Assembly: GCA_017646785.1 (NCBI GenBank) | Contig: JAGCLX010000077.1 | Span: 1 to 62,237 of the forward strand | DNA length: 62,237 nucleotides | Origin: Alistipes sp. | Lineage (GTDB): Bacteria > Bacteroidota > Bacteroidia > Bacteroidales > Rikenellaceae | Direction: 5' to 3' | In this document: one piece after another, positions 1 to 9,216 of the stretch | How the letters are laid out: each line of letters opens with the position of its first letter | How positions within the stretch are numbered: the stretch's first letter is position 1 | The notes under the pieces: generated by a model | The model's database searches: none | Told to the model about the DNA's origin: nothing | What the model saw: the letters and a program-made list of their open reading frames with translations, nothing else | Position numbers and translations under genes: made by a program

Positions 1-60
1 ATGACTTTCTCCACCGACAACCAATGCCCTTTTAGTAGAAAGTACAATTCTCTTCGCCCT

Positions 61-110
61 GTTGTTGCAGCTCGTTGCACTCCATTGCACCTCATTGCGC
101 ACCATTGCAA
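61..110. repeat. Five degenerate 10-bp tandem units
   Basis: Five consecutive 10-bp blocks share the core (A/G)TTGC at the same phase (blocks begin at 61, 71, 81, 91 and 101). The period is close to one helical turn. It lies beyond the mnmE terminator at the window edge, so its gene context cannot be seen. Confidence 0.55.
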
Positions 111-150
111 ACTTGGCGAGATATTTTTGTTGAAGACATTAAAGCATAAA

Positions 151-184
151 AAATCCCGAGAGTCGAGTCTAACTTTCGGGATTT
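151..184 (-). terminator. Terminator of the parA-mnmE operon
   Basis: A perfect 9-bp inverted repeat (AAATCCCGA / TCGGGATTT) is followed on the minus strand by a T run. It lies 78 bases past the mnmE stop codon and closes the five-gene minus-strand operon. Confidence 0.8.
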
Positions 185-261
185 ATTCGTCTATTTTTGT
201 AGGAATTTCTGTTGCTATTTGTAGGCGTTGGCGTTTGTTCGTGTGCATTAGAGGGCGTTAG

Positions 262-1620
262 TTACTTTCCGATGCAGAAGTGGGAGAAGATTGAGTGGAG
301 GATGTCGTCAGAGGTGATCTCGCCGGTGATCTCGCCGAGGTGGTGGACGACACGACGGATATCCTCACTCAGCAAATCCGTGGGTAGGCCGTTATCCATT
401 GCCGCAAGGGCGGAGGTGAGGGCCGTATAGGCCTCGCGCAGTGCGGCATAGTGGCGCATATTCGACACCACGACACTACCTGTACCAAGCTTCGAGGTGT
501 CGATGGTAGCCGCAAGGCGCTCACGCAGTTCATCAATACCGATACCGCTCTTTGCTGATATACAGACTGTATCGGGGTCAAGCATTGCAGGGGCGGGCAT
601 GGTATCTATCTTATTCACCACGCGGATATGGTGCTGCGTGTCGCTATACTCGACTGTGTCGAACGCTGGATTATCTGCCGTCGTAAGGTGTATGATAACA
701 TGGGCATTTGCTATAGCGCGGTGTGTGCGGTCGATGCCCATCTGCTCGAGCTTGTCGTCCGTTGTATGGATGCCTGCGGTATCAACAAATCGGTAGCGCA
801 CACCATTAATCACGGTCGTTGCCTCGATGGTATCGCGCGTGGTGCCTGCTATATCCGACACCATGGCTCTATCCTCCTCAACAAGGGCATTAAGCAGTGT
901 ACTCTTACCGACATTTGGTTTACCTATAATAGCCACGTTTACACCATCTTTAAGCACCTTACCTAAGGTAAAAGATGATGTTAGTTTTTCTATCTGCAAG
1001 CCTATATCATTGAGTGCATTACGCAGCGTTGTGCGGTCGGCAAACTCGACATCCTCCTCCGAGAAATCGAGCTCCAACTCAAGGAGTGAGCATAGGTGCA
1101 GAAGCTCATTACGGAGCATGGCGAGGCGCTCTGAATAGCCACCGCGCATCTGTGTAGATGCCACGTTGTGTGACCACTGCGAGTCCGATGCGATGATGTC
1201 GGCAACGGCCTCAGCGCGGCTCAAGTCCATCTTACCAGCAAGGAAGGCACGACGTGTAAACTCACCCGGCATAGCCATCTTAGCACCGCGCTCTATAGCC
1301 AGTCGCATAACCTCCGAAGTGATATACTCCGAGCCATGGAGCGTTATCTCCACGGTGTCGTCACCCGTATAGGAGTGTGGCGCGCGGAAGAGAGCCACAA
1401 CAACATCATCGACTACCCTACCATCGCCATCTACAATACGACCGTAGTGCAACGTGTAGCCCTCGCAGTCCACAAGCAGGCGCTTACCGCGAAATAAGCC
1501 ATCGGCAATCTCTATAGCGCGCGAGCCGCTAAGTCTTATCACCATGACAGCGCCACCAGGGGCTGTTGCTGGGGCGACAATGGTAGAGTCGGTATCGAGG
1601 TAGCTGTGCAGCATATCCAC
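262..1620 (-). CDS. mnmE: tRNA modification GTPase MnmE (TrmE)
   Basis: MnmE works with MnmG to install the 5-carboxymethylaminomethyl (or related) group on the wobble uridine of certain tRNAs. The 452-residue protein has the usual length. It shows the N-terminal folate-binding region, then a G domain inserted in a helical domain: G1 GKPNVGKS near residues 233-240, G3 DTAG near 280, and NKID as G4. The C terminus is CIGK, the family signature whose Cys is needed for activity. It is the last gene of a five-gene operon, five bases after mltD, and is followed by a terminator. A second ATG two codons downstream could also be the start. Identification is secure. Confidence 0.97.
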   Translation of the reverse strand: MDMLHSYLDTDSTIVAPATAPGGAVMVIRLSGSRAIEIADGLFRGKRLLVDCEGYTLHYGRIVDGDGRVVDDVVVALFRAPHSYTGDDTVEITLHGSEYITSEVMRLAIERGAKMAMPGEFTRRAFLAGKMDLSRAEAVADIIASDSQWSHNVASTQMRGGYSERLAMLRNELLHLCSLLELELDFSEEDVEFADRTTLRNALNDIGLQIEKLTSSFTLGKVLKDGVNVAIIGKPNVGKSTLLNALVEEDRAMVSDIAGTTRDTIEATTVINGVRYRFVDTAGIHTTDDKLEQMGIDRTHRAIANAHVIIHLTTADNPAFDTVEYSDTQHHIRVVNKIDTMPAPAMLDPDTVCISAKSGIGIDELRERLAATIDTSKLGTGSVVVSNMRHYAALREAYTALTSALAAMDNGLPTDLLSEDIRRVVHHLGEITGEITSDDILHSIFSHFCIGK

Positions 1621-1625
1621 AATGT

Positions 1626-3029
1626 TTATCTATTGCTAACCTTTAGGCGCTGACCTATGCGCAGGGCATTTGCATTTTTAAGGCCATTCCACTTCATAAG
1701 TTGCTGTACGCTACAGCCATATCTCTTAGCGATGGCGCTAAGCGTATCTCCCTTCTTCACCGTGTGCATAGTTGCAGGAGGCGTCTCGTGCTTCTTCTTC
1801 TCGATGTTAGCATGCACGACATACTCCTTTAGGTATAGACTATCCTTTGCATAGATGCTATCTCTCTGGCGGTGAAACTCCGTATATAGCTCAGCAGGGA
1901 GCGTAAGAGGATAACTCTTGGTTGTTGCAGGGATAATCTGCATGGTATACTCAGGGTTAAGCATCTTCAAAACCTCGAGGCTGACATCTATAGTCGAAGA
2001 CACCTGTTCGAGGTGCATGGGGCGACTTATCATTACGGTATCTACCACCATAGGCATAGGTGGCATGGGCAGCGTCACGCCGTGCGCACGGTGATATGCA
2101 AAGGCGTATGTCGCACCCATATACAAGGGCACATATCCACGTGTTTCAGAGGGGAGATAGTAGTACACATCCCAGAACAAGCTACCCGCATCCTCAAGGC
2201 TTACACCACTGGCACTCAACGCTCTATTCACTCGACCAGGACCACAGTTGTATGCCGCGATGGCGAGGGTCCAATCACCATAGACGTTATACATACGCTT
2301 GAGGTATTGTGCTGCGGCACGTGAGGCGAGGCGGGGGTTACAACGCTCATCCACCATCGAGTTAATCTCAAGGCCATACTCCTTACCCGTAGACGGCATA
2401 AACTGCCACAAACCCATAGCACCTCTATTCGAACGAGCGAGGGGATTTAATCCAGACTCAACGATGGCGAGTGTACGTATCTCGACAGGAATTCCCGCAT
2501 TGATAAACTCCTCCTCTATGATGGGGAAGTAGTAGTACGCATAGCTAAAGATATCGGCATAGGCAGGCGAGCAGAAGCGCTCGATAGCCGTGCGCACCTC
2601 GCTGTTATAGGTAAGGGGCACAGGTGTCATGATAGCCTGCATACGCGAGATATATAGCGAGTCGGTACTATCGAAGCACTCTCTACGGCTTAGCGTATCG
2701 CTATACGTGCGAAACGCCTCGAAATAGCTATTATAGCGCTCCTTAGACACACTCTCGCGCCACAAAGTCATGATGGAGTCTATCTGCTCTGGGGTGTTGC
2801 GAGGCTCTACATAGACTGGAGCTACAACCTCAGCAACCGCAGTATCAGGCACAACGTCACCATTAAGTCTATATCTAATGCTATCCTGGCGACGCTGAAT
2901 CTCCTCGGGTGAGGTATATCGTTTCTCAACGCCACGGCGTGGGCGCTGGGCAGACACATAGGCATCCACAGATGCAAACATCATCAATGACACCGCCACA
3001 AGCAGTGCCTTTATAGTTGAAATTTTCAT
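1626..3029 (-). CDS. mltD: Membrane-bound lytic transglycosylase, MltD-like
   Basis: This enzyme cleaves the MurNAc-GlcNAc bond of peptidoglycan in the periplasm. The 467-residue protein has an N-terminal signal segment (about residues 1-27), a linker, and an SLT (goose-lysozyme-like) domain. The motif IVESGLNP places the catalytic Glu near residue 191, followed by [10 protein letters not shown] and [10 protein letters not shown]. One LysM peptidoglycan-binding module follows at the C terminus (about 421-466, [13 protein letters not shown]). E. coli MltD has two LysM repeats; here only one is evident. No lipobox is obvious, so it may be soluble or anchored by an uncleaved signal. It sits 5 bases from both neighbours. 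Confidence 0.92.
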   Translation of the reverse strand: MKISTIKALLVAVSLMMFASVDAYVSAQRPRRGVEKRYTSPEEIQRRQDSIRYRLNGDVVPDTAVAEVVAPVYVEPRNTPEQIDSIMTLWRESVSKERYNSYFEAFRTYSDTLSRRECFDSTDSLYISRMQAIMTPVPLTYNSEVRTAIERFCSPAYADIFSYAYYYFPIIEEEFINAGIPVEIRTLAIVESGLNPLARSNRGAMGLWQFMPSTGKEYGLEINSMVDERCNPRLASRAAAQYLKRMYNVYGDWTLAIAAYNCGPGRVNRALSASGVSLEDAGSLFWDVYYYLPSETRGYVPLYMGATYAFAYHRAHGVTLPMPPMPMVVDTVMISRPMHLEQVSSTIDVSLEVLKMLNPEYTMQIIPATTKSYPLTLPAELYTEFHRQRDSIYAKDSLYLKEYVVHANIEKKKHETPPATMHTVKKGDTLSAIAKRYGCSVQQLMKWNGLKNANALRIGQRLKVSNR

Positions 3030-3034
3030 GGCAA

Positions 3035-4252
3035 TTAAAATTTGAGACTCATGTTCACTCCAAACAGAGGCTGTGACTCGACATACGAATAGTCGAAGTA
3101 TGGCTCGAGGTTCATAGTCAGGTCGTCGGAGATGTCATAATCCTGAAGGTGGGCATCAACGTGCGCATCAATAATCTGCAACATGTAGACACCTGCGGTG
3201 AGCAAGATACACAAATCTCGGTTACGACGATAGCTATCCTTTAGGTTCTTAAGGAAGGTAGCCGAGTATGCTCCGCGGAACTCATCAGCTGCACCATTAG
3301 GATACTTATCGGGGTTGTTATCGTAGTCCACACGCAGCGCATAAGCAGTTCTAAATCGCTTATAACCGCGGTTGTTCCAGTCGATAGTGTAGATGGTCGA
3401 TGCCATACCACCAATAACGATTGGCACACGCCAGTAGCTCTTATTGTATATCTGACCAGCACCAGGACATATTGTCGAAAGCGTGGTCGCCTTCTTCACA
3501 TGCGACACATCGTTAGTCGAGTAGTTGACAGCCGCATCACCGATAAAATAGATATACGAAGCGATAGCAATACCCGCATATATCTGCTGTAAGGTGTTGT
3601 GGCGAATCATCTTCGTCTGTATCTCATCAAGCTCTGGAGTACGCATATAACCGTAATCCACCAGGTATTGGTCATACTCCGCCTTGAGAGGTTTGTACTG
3701 TTTATTCTCATGCACAAACATACCTATCGAAGCACCCACAACGGGATAGAGAATACCCAGCTTCCAGTACTGCTTGTTGTATATCTGACCGAAGCCTGGC
3801 AGTGGCAACGACAGCCAGCACATCTTCGACAAGCCCATAGAGTCGCTGATAAGGGGCTTACGCTCCTCGCCATACTTATTAAGGCGTATGCGACGACCAT
3901 CCGGAGCAATACTATCTCCGCGGCCACGCACCATAGAGTCGCGCTTGAGAGTAGCTGCAACAGTACGGCGCACAGAGTCGCGCTGCTCATCCGAGAGGTT
4001 GTCGTACATCAGCGTTCCAAGACGAGCAATAGAGTCGATATGGTTATAGTACAACGAGTCACGACGCGCTGCAGCCTCTGCCTGTGCTCGCCTAATAGCC
4101 GCAGAGTCGATGGGCACAAGACCGCCATTATTAATCGCACGAACATTACCGCGCAATCTTTCGCGGCTATACTCCTGCGCATAGACACCCTCGGTGACTG
4201 CAAAGAGTGCAACCACCGCCATGACAATGGCTATGGATATCCGTCTAATCAT
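3035..4252 (-). CDS. DUF5683 family exported/membrane protein
   Basis: A 405-residue protein with an N-terminal signal peptide ending near [12 protein letters not shown], a charged region rich in Arg and Asp, and a C-terminal DUF5683-type region. The motif PG.GQIYNK.YW occurs twice, first with [13 protein letters not shown] and again about 100 residues later with [13 protein letters not shown]. Each copy is followed by a hydrophobic stretch and then N-x2-YK, so the domain looks internally duplicated. The family is common in Bacteroidetes next to parAB and a lytic transglycosylase, as here. Its function is unknown; the setting suggests an envelope role linked to growth or division. Confidence 0.8.
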   Translation of the reverse strand: MIRRISIAIVMAVVALFAVTEGVYAQEYSRERLRGNVRAINNGGLVPIDSAAIRRAQAEAAARRDSLYYNHIDSIARLGTLMYDNLSDEQRDSVRRTVAATLKRDSMVRGRGDSIAPDGRRIRLNKYGEERKPLISDSMGLSKMCWLSLPLPGFGQIYNKQYWKLGILYPVVGASIGMFVHENKQYKPLKAEYDQYLVDYGYMRTPELDEIQTKMIRHNTLQQIYAGIAIASYIYFIGDAAVNYSTNDVSHVKKATTLSTICPGAGQIYNKSYWRVPIVIGGMASTIYTIDWNNRGYKRFRTAYALRVDYDNNPDKYPNGAADEFRGAYSATFLKNLKDSYRRNRDLCILLTAGVYMLQIIDAHVDAHLQDYDISDDLTMNLEPYFDYSYVESQPLFGVNMSLKF

Positions 4253-4275
4253 ACTTGGATAGTTACTAAACGCTA

Positions 4276-5157
4276 TTAACGGTTGTTTATTTTGTGGAGC
4301 TTAGCGATGAGCTTATCCACCTCGGCATCATTAGCACACTCGATGGTGATGCGACTTGCGCCACTCTTAGTGCGCTTAATAGAGATATTATCGCTAAAGA
4401 GGCGCTCGAGCTCATCCACCAACTTAGAGAACGACTCTGGGTACTCCTCCTCAATCTCCACGTCCGCAGTACGCACCTCGCTCATCTTGCGAGCCAAAGC
4501 CTCAGCCTGACGCACCGAAAGACCCTTCTTAACGCATCGCTTCATGGCCTTAATCTGCTCGGCAGGATCAAGCGCCGCAATAGCCTTAGCATGACCCATG
4601 CTGATGACACCCTCCTTCAAAGCCAACTGAACCTCCGAGGGCTGACCCAAAAGACGCATGTAGTTAGATACCGTTGAGCGCTTCTTACCGACCTTCTCGG
4701 CCATAGCCTCCTGCGTAAGACCACACTCCTCAACGAGGCGCTGCATACCCAATGCAATCTCGATAGCATTCAAGTCCTGACGCTGGATGTTCTCCACGAG
4801 AGCCATAGCGTGCAGATCCTCATCTTCCACCTCGCGTATGTATGCAGGGAGTGTCTCAAGGCCCGCCATCTGCGATGCACGCCAACGACGCTCACCGCTG
4901 ATGATAGTGTACTTGCCGTCATCGCGACGACGCAAGGTAATAGGCTGAATAACGCCAAGCGTAGCAATAGAAGCCGAGAGCTCCTGAAGGGCCTCGTCAT
5001 CGAAGTCGTGACGTGGCTGCAAGGGGTTAGGGACGATATCTGCAATCGCCACCTCTGCCATCTCCGACATGGGTGTAGACTGCTGTGTGGGGTTGACAGG
5101 ACCAAACAAGGCATCAAGGCCTCTGCCCAATCCTCTCTTATTCTTCTGTGTAGTCAT
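4276..5157 (-). CDS. parB: Chromosome partitioning protein ParB
   Basis: ParB binds parS sites, loads CTP to spread as a clamp, and stimulates ParA. The 293-residue protein shows the family order: a basic N-terminal ParA-interaction segment (KRGLGRGLDALFG), the nucleotide-binding region with GERRWRAS, a helix-turn-helix (LTQEAMAEKVGKKRSTVSNY), and a C-terminal dimerisation region. It starts 14 bases after the parA stop codon. I found no close match to the common parS palindrome in this window. Confidence 0.96.
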   Translation of the reverse strand: MTTQKNKRGLGRGLDALFGPVNPTQQSTPMSEMAEVAIADIVPNPLQPRHDFDDEALQELSASIATLGVIQPITLRRRDDGKYTIISGERRWRASQMAGLETLPAYIREVEDEDLHAMALVENIQRQDLNAIEIALGMQRLVEECGLTQEAMAEKVGKKRSTVSNYMRLLGQPSEVQLALKEGVISMGHAKAIAALDPAEQIKAMKRCVKKGLSVRQAEALARKMSEVRTADVEIEEEYPESFSKLVDELERLFSDNISIKRTKSGASRITIECANDAEVDKLIAKLHKINNR

Positions 5158-5171
5158 ATAGTGTTACGTTT

Positions 5172-5942
5172 TTACTCTCTCTTTGTCTTATTGCGTTTGA
5201 GGAACTCGCGAGCAAGGCTCAGGTAGTTAACAGCACCTGTAGCCGACGCATCGTAGAGCATAATGGGCTTACCGTGTGATGGAGCCTCGCCAAGACGAAT
5301 GTTTCGCTGGATGATGGTCTCGTATGCCAACTCACCGAAGTGCTCACGCACCTCGTTTACCACCTGGTTATTGAGCTTATTACGCATATACATCGTAAGC
5401 ACGAAACCCTCGATGGCCAACGCTGGGTTAAGACGACTCTTAACCATCTTAATTGAATTAAGAAGTTTGCTCAAACCCTCGAGCGCAAGGTACTCACACT
5501 GCACAGGCACAAGCACAGAGTCGGCTGCCGTAAGGATATTTACAGTGGTGAAGCCAAGCGAAGGCGAACAGTCAATAAAGATGTAGTCGTAGTTATCGCG
5601 CACGGAGTCCACAATACCCTTGATGATGTGGTGGGCATTGTCCATTGTAGATAGCTCGGTGTCGGCAGCTACGAGGTTGATTGACGAGGGGAGCAACCAC
5701 AATTTCTTGATATCCTCCGAGTGGAGTATAACATCCTTAGCCTCGGCATCGCCAACAATACACTCGTAGATACCAGGCAGGTTGATATCGAATCCCAAAC
5801 CCGATGTGGCATTTGCCTGGGGGTCGGCATCGATAAGCAACACCTTCTTACCCAACAGGGCCACAGATGCTGCAAGGTTAATGGCAGTAGTGGTCTTACC
5901 CACACCGCCCTTTTGGTTTGCTAATGCGACAACTTTTGCCAT
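5172..5942 (-). CDS. parA: Chromosome partitioning ATPase ParA (Soj)
   Basis: A 256-residue ParA/MinD-superfamily ATPase with the deviant Walker A motif KGGVGKTT at the N terminus (residues about 10-17), DADPQANAT as the A' motif, and IDCSPSLG as Walker B. It binds nucleoid DNA as an ATP dimer and is released by ParB, moving origins apart. It lacks an N-terminal HTH, so it is the chromosomal short form, not a plasmid ParA. It is the first gene of the operon, 41 bases downstream of a TATCTTTG promoter element. Confidence 0.96.
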   Translation of the reverse strand: MAKVVALANQKGGVGKTTTAINLAASVALLGKKVLLIDADPQANATSGLGFDINLPGIYECIVGDAEAKDVILHSEDIKKLWLLPSSINLVAADTELSTMDNAHHIIKGIVDSVRDNYDYIFIDCSPSLGFTTVNILTAADSVLVPVQCEYLALEGLSKLLNSIKMVKSRLNPALAIEGFVLTMYMRNKLNNQVVNEVREHFGELAYETIIQRNIRLGEAPSHGKPIMLYDASATGAVNYLSLAREFLKRNKTKRE

Positions 5943-5982
5943 CTATATTTCGTCCGTTTATTTTACAAATAAATTAATCGGA

Positions 5983-5990
5983 CAAAGATA
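5983..5990 (-). promoter_or_regulatory. -7 element of the parA operon promoter
   Basis: The minus strand reads TATCTTTG, an exact match to the Bacteroidetes TAnnTTTG element, 41 bases upstream of the parA ATG. No convincing TTTG partner is seen at the usual 18-22 base spacing. Confidence 0.6.
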
Positions 5991-6043
5991 GTAAATTATA
6001 TCGAATAAACCGCCTACTACAACAAAAAAATTAGGCACGAAAA

Positions 6044-6101
6044 AGTATAGGGAGATTGGGCGTCAAGCTTTTTATAGCTCACACCCATATCTCCCTATAC
6101 T
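6044..6101 (-). terminator. Terminator of the thiamine-uptake operon
   Basis: A 13-bp perfect inverted repeat (6044-6056 with 6089-6101), extended by TGGG/CCCA across a one-base bulge, is followed on the minus strand by TTTTT. It begins 23 bases past the stop codon of the PnuC-family gene, so it ends that transcript ahead of the parA promoter. Confidence 0.85.
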
Positions 6102-6123
6102 CACACTATCATTCAGCCTTACC

Positions 6124-6684
6124 CTATTCCACCTGCTTTCGCCAACGCAGATAGCCCGCAATGGCAAGAATACAGTATATGGTGTATAGGCCGGCAGTAA
6201 TGGGCATATCCTTATAAAAATATAGTCCCACGCTAATCATATCAACGACAAGCCACACCAGCCATTGCTCAACCAGCTTGCGCGAGAGCATCCACATCGC
6301 CACGATGCACATAGCCGTAGACATAGAGTCAAGGAACGACACAGTACTACCTATATAGTCGAGAATGAAGTATATAGCAACATGTAACACCGCATACACC
6401 GCCACAAGTGGTAGCACCCACCCTTTGGGTGTATGGCGAATTTTGCCATCATCCTTTTTCTTGGGTTGGCGTTTCCAAACCACAAGGCCATAAACACCCG
6501 CAGCGACGTAGTAAAGCTGCATTGCCGCATCGGCATAGATGCCATTTGTGAGGTACAAGACGCCATGCACCATGGGCATGATAGCGCCCACGACCCACAG
6601 CCAGATATTTGCCTTATACTCAAGCCACAAGTATATTAATCCGAGGGCTGTACCCACACATTGCAATAGAAGCGACCAATCCAT
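6124..6684 (-). CDS. pnuT: PnuC-family vitamin permease, probably thiamine (PnuT)
   Basis: A 186-residue inner-membrane protein with about seven hydrophobic segments and PnuC-family features (W.EYKAN in the second segment, LY..NG.YADA). PnuC proteins move a vitamin precursor by facilitated diffusion, followed by trapping through phosphorylation. It would be named a nicotinamide riboside transporter by similarity alone, but it shares a transcript with a TonB receptor behind a TPP riboswitch. In Bacteroidetes that marks the thiamine-specific branch, PnuT. The stop of the receptor gene is 6 bases upstream. No thiamine pyrophosphokinase gene follows; a strong terminator does. The family is sure; the substrate is inferred from context. 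Confidence 0.85.
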   Translation of the reverse strand: MDWSLLLQCVGTALGLIYLWLEYKANIWLWVVGAIMPMVHGVLYLTNGIYADAAMQLYYVAAGVYGLVVWKRQPKKKDDGKIRHTPKGWVLPLVAVYAVLHVAIYFILDYIGSTVSFLDSMSTAMCIVAMWMLSRKLVEQWLVWLVVDMISVGLYFYKDMPITAGLYTIYCILAIAGYLRWRKQVE

Positions 6685-6690
6685 TATAAT

Positions 6691-8937
6691 TTAGAAATTT
6701 ACAGTTACATTAGCAAGCACATTGATGGGCGCCTGGGGGAAATAGAATGCGCCGTCATAGCGCTCGCCATCCCACATATATGAGTAGCCATAACCGTTCG
6801 ACTCATAGATCGTAGAGAAGAGGTTATTTATAGCCACTCCAAAGCGCACCTCGCGCTTCTGAGCCGTATTAATCGTATAGCCAAGATTGAGGTTCGTCAC
6901 ACAGTAGGCATCCAATGACAAAGCCTCTACCTCATTATTCGTGAAGTACTGCTTGCCAACATACTGCGTGTGCCACAAAGCACTAAAGCCACCAATATGG
7001 AAATCCGCCATCAGCGAGCCCATCGCCGAGGGTGAGTACGATATGGTCATATCACCAAGGTTTTCGCCATAGGTGGGGCTATCCTTAAGCTCATCCACAT
7101 AGTCGCGTATCTTATTTTGCGACAACGTAGCATTGGCCGAGAGTGTTAGCCACTTCGCCACTCTCCACGACGCCATAAGCTCAACACCACGGCGGTAGCT
7201 GCGTGCCACGTTCGTATTAAGTGCATCATCGCCATCGTTAACCATACCCGTTGCAACAAGTTGGTTATGATAGAGCATATAGTACAAATTAACGCCCACA
7301 ACCACGCGTGGCGCTGTGTAGGTATAGCCCAGCTCAAAATCTATGAGGCGCTCGGGCTTAGGCTCAGTGTCATCGGCCGAGAACATATAGCGGTCGGTAA
7401 AGTCCGAACGTGTAGGCTCGCGGTGTGCCACAGCCGCCGAAGCAAACACATTATGACGATGGTGTATGTAGCTAATACCAGCGCGAGGATTAAAGAAGTT
7501 ATACTGATTATCTACGTTTATAGGCTGCATATAGACACCCTCATCGCCCCAGATGGCGTTGTCGTTTGTGCCCCACGCTCTATAATCTACATAGCGATAC
7601 TGCAAATCACCAAAAAGGTGTAACTCATTATCCATCAAGCCACGCACCATCGTCCAGTCGGCACGCGCAAAGAGGTTACCATCGTGCTTAACAACGTCAT
7701 TGTCATACCACTTACCAGCAACCGACGCACTATCCATACCATCTACCCAGCTGAGCGTACCCCAGTGAGGACACGTATAGTAGCTCCATGAGCCACCAAA
7801 GGTCACATCAACCGCATTGGTGCGATACTCCGCCGCAGCATTAACACCTGCAAGATGATTATACATCAACTTGTGGCGTATCAGATCAGCCTGTTCTATC
7901 GAGGTATTAAGGTTAGTATAGCTTGCCAACCATGCATCATCCTTATACTGATTATAGTAGCCATAGCCGTAGGTATAGAAAAGCGTAGCATTGAGTTGCC
8001 AATTCTTATCAAAGCGGTGATTTACAACCAACTGATTGTTGAATTGCAGATAGTTATCCGTCTGGTCATCATAGTAGTCTACATGGGTACCATCCTCCAA
8101 CACAAAGGGGCCATCAGAGGTTACATACTGACCCGAGTCGTGATAGCGGCGACCATATCGCTCCATATCCTTACGTGACACACCGTTATAGGTGAGGTAG
8201 GTCTTTGCCGAGCCACCAAAAGAGAGAAATTTTACCTTCGTATTTGTACCATAGTAGCCTGCCTGCAACATATAAGATTTTAGATCGGTAGCACCACGGT
8301 CAATGTAGCCGTCAGAGCCTATATGTGTAAGGCGTGCATCGACAACCCAGTGGTCACGCATAAGGCCCGACGAGATGTGTAATGCCTGTTTATTTGTGTT
8401 ATACGAGCCGTATGATAGCGATGCCGAGCCGCCAAACTGCGTAGACATAGCATCAGTAGTCATTGCCACCGAGCCACCAAAGGCACCAGTACCATTTGTC
8501 GATACACCTGCACCACGCTGCACCTGCACAGTACCCACAGAGGAGATAAGGTCGGGGGTGTCGTACCAGTACATAGAGTGTGAGTCGGGGTTATTCATAG
8601 CAACACCATTAATCGTGACGTTGATACGTGTGGCATCCGTACCGCGCAGGCGTATTGCCGTAGCACCAATGCCTATACCAGTTTCGTTTGTAGCAATGAC
8701 TGAGGGTGTTAGAGCAAGAGCCGAAGGCATATCAGTACCGTAGGCAGAGCGCACAAGGCTCTCTTTCGACAGGTTATCCTGCGCCACGGGCGTGGTGCGT
8801 TTAGCATTTACGGTAGTCACCTCGATAACGTCGATGTCGTAGTTGCGGAGCGAGTCCTGAAGATAGTAGGCATCTTGTGCCTTGAGTGCCGAACATAGAG
8901 TTAGCGTTGCGGCGATAAAACAAAAAATCCTTTTCAT
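6691..8937 (-). CDS. TonB-dependent outer-membrane receptor, probably for thiamine
   Basis: A 748-residue outer-membrane receptor with a signal peptide (cleavage near CSALKAQ), a plug domain (about residues 45-160, with RLRGTDATR, INGVAMNNPDSH, VQVQRGAGVSTNGTGAFGG) and a C-terminal beta barrel ending in aromatic VTVNF. It imports a scarce ligand using TonB-ExbBD energy. There is no SusD partner and no N-terminal CarboxypepD-like domain, which argues against a polysaccharide system. The 5' leader holds a TPP riboswitch and the next gene is a PnuC-family permease, so thiamine or its phosphate is the likely ligand. The start ATG is followed by AAAAGGATT, giving a good signal peptide. Confidence 0.9.
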   Translation of the reverse strand: MKRIFCFIAATLTLCSALKAQDAYYLQDSLRNYDIDVIEVTTVNAKRTTPVAQDNLSKESLVRSAYGTDMPSALALTPSVIATNETGIGIGATAIRLRGTDATRINVTINGVAMNNPDSHSMYWYDTPDLISSVGTVQVQRGAGVSTNGTGAFGGSVAMTTDAMSTQFGGSASLSYGSYNTNKQALHISSGLMRDHWVVDARLTHIGSDGYIDRGATDLKSYMLQAGYYGTNTKVKFLSFGGSAKTYLTYNGVSRKDMERYGRRYHDSGQYVTSDGPFVLEDGTHVDYYDDQTDNYLQFNNQLVVNHRFDKNWQLNATLFYTYGYGYYNQYKDDAWLASYTNLNTSIEQADLIRHKLMYNHLAGVNAAAEYRTNAVDVTFGGSWSYYTCPHWGTLSWVDGMDSASVAGKWYDNDVVKHDGNLFARADWTMVRGLMDNELHLFGDLQYRYVDYRAWGTNDNAIWGDEGVYMQPINVDNQYNFFNPRAGISYIHHRHNVFASAAVAHREPTRSDFTDRYMFSADDTEPKPERLIDFELGYTYTAPRVVVGVNLYYMLYHNQLVATGMVNDGDDALNTNVARSYRRGVELMASWRVAKWLTLSANATLSQNKIRDYVDELKDSPTYGENLGDMTISYSPSAMGSLMADFHIGGFSALWHTQYVGKQYFTNNEVEALSLDAYCVTNLNLGYTINTAQKREVRFGVAINNLFSTIYESNGYGYSYMWDGERYDGAFYFPQAPINVLANVTVNF

Positions 8938-8970
8938 ACTTTAAATTAATTAAGTTGAAAAGGGGCTTAA

Positions 8971-9119
8971 TAAGATATTTCCGTGTTCCCGGTCTCGGCA
9001 TTACCCGTATCCGGTACAATGGGTTTAATCTCAGCCAATCTCTCCACTGCATTGCGATATTGGCTGGCCATTTTTTATATAATCCAATACGCCACAGCAA
9101 GTGATTAGCACCCCTTATG
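8971..9119 (-). promoter_or_regulatory. TPP riboswitch (THI box)
   Basis: The minus strand carries the ordered parts of the thiamine pyrophosphate aptamer: AGGGGTGC (9115-9108), GGCTGAGATT (9036-9027), ACCC (9024-9021), GGGTAATGCC (9006-8997), then GAGACCGGGAA. ATAAG at the 5' end can pair with CTTAT at the 3' end to close P1. Just downstream, CCCCTT (about 8965-8960) is complementary to the AAGGGG at the aptamer's 5' end, giving a possible alternative pairing some 25 bases before the receptor start codon. Control of translation initiation by TPP is therefore likely, but the switching mechanism is inferred. Confidence 0.9.
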
Positions 9120-9124
9120 TGCTG

Positions 9125-9132
9125 CAAAGGTA
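9125..9132 (-). promoter_or_regulatory. -7 element of the thiamine-uptake operon
   Basis: The minus strand reads TACCTTTG, matching TAnnTTTG, a few bases upstream of the riboswitch 5' end. This is where the leader should begin. No clear -33 TTTG is seen at normal spacing. Confidence 0.6.
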
Positions 9133-9151
9133 AACATAATTTCTCAAAGTT

Positions 9152-9168
9152 ATAGCAGTATATGCTAT
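9152..9168. promoter_or_regulatory. Dyad between divergent promoters
   Basis: ATAGCA-GTATA-TGCTAT is a perfect 6-bp inverted repeat. It lies between the minus-strand TACCTTTG element (9125-9132) and the plus-strand TATCTTTG element (9176-9183), so one bound protein could affect both transcripts. Confidence 0.4.
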
Positions 9169-9175
9169 TTTTTGC

Positions 9176-9183
9176 TATCTTTG
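9176..9183 (+). promoter_or_regulatory. -7 element for the gene at 9217
   Basis: TATCTTTG matches the Bacteroidetes -7 consensus exactly, 33 bases upstream of the ATG at 9217. A -33 element is not evident. Confidence 0.6.
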
Positions 9184-9216
9184 CGATTACAAGCACCTTC
9201 ATCACAACAACCTTTA

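Noticed and set aside
1..261. An 86-codon plus-strand frame at the left edge
   Set aside because: It runs through the mnmE terminator and its protein has no signs of a real domain.
4276..6123. parS site or origin near parAB
   Set aside because: No 16-bp palindrome close to the usual parS sequence and no DnaA box cluster was found in the parAB region.
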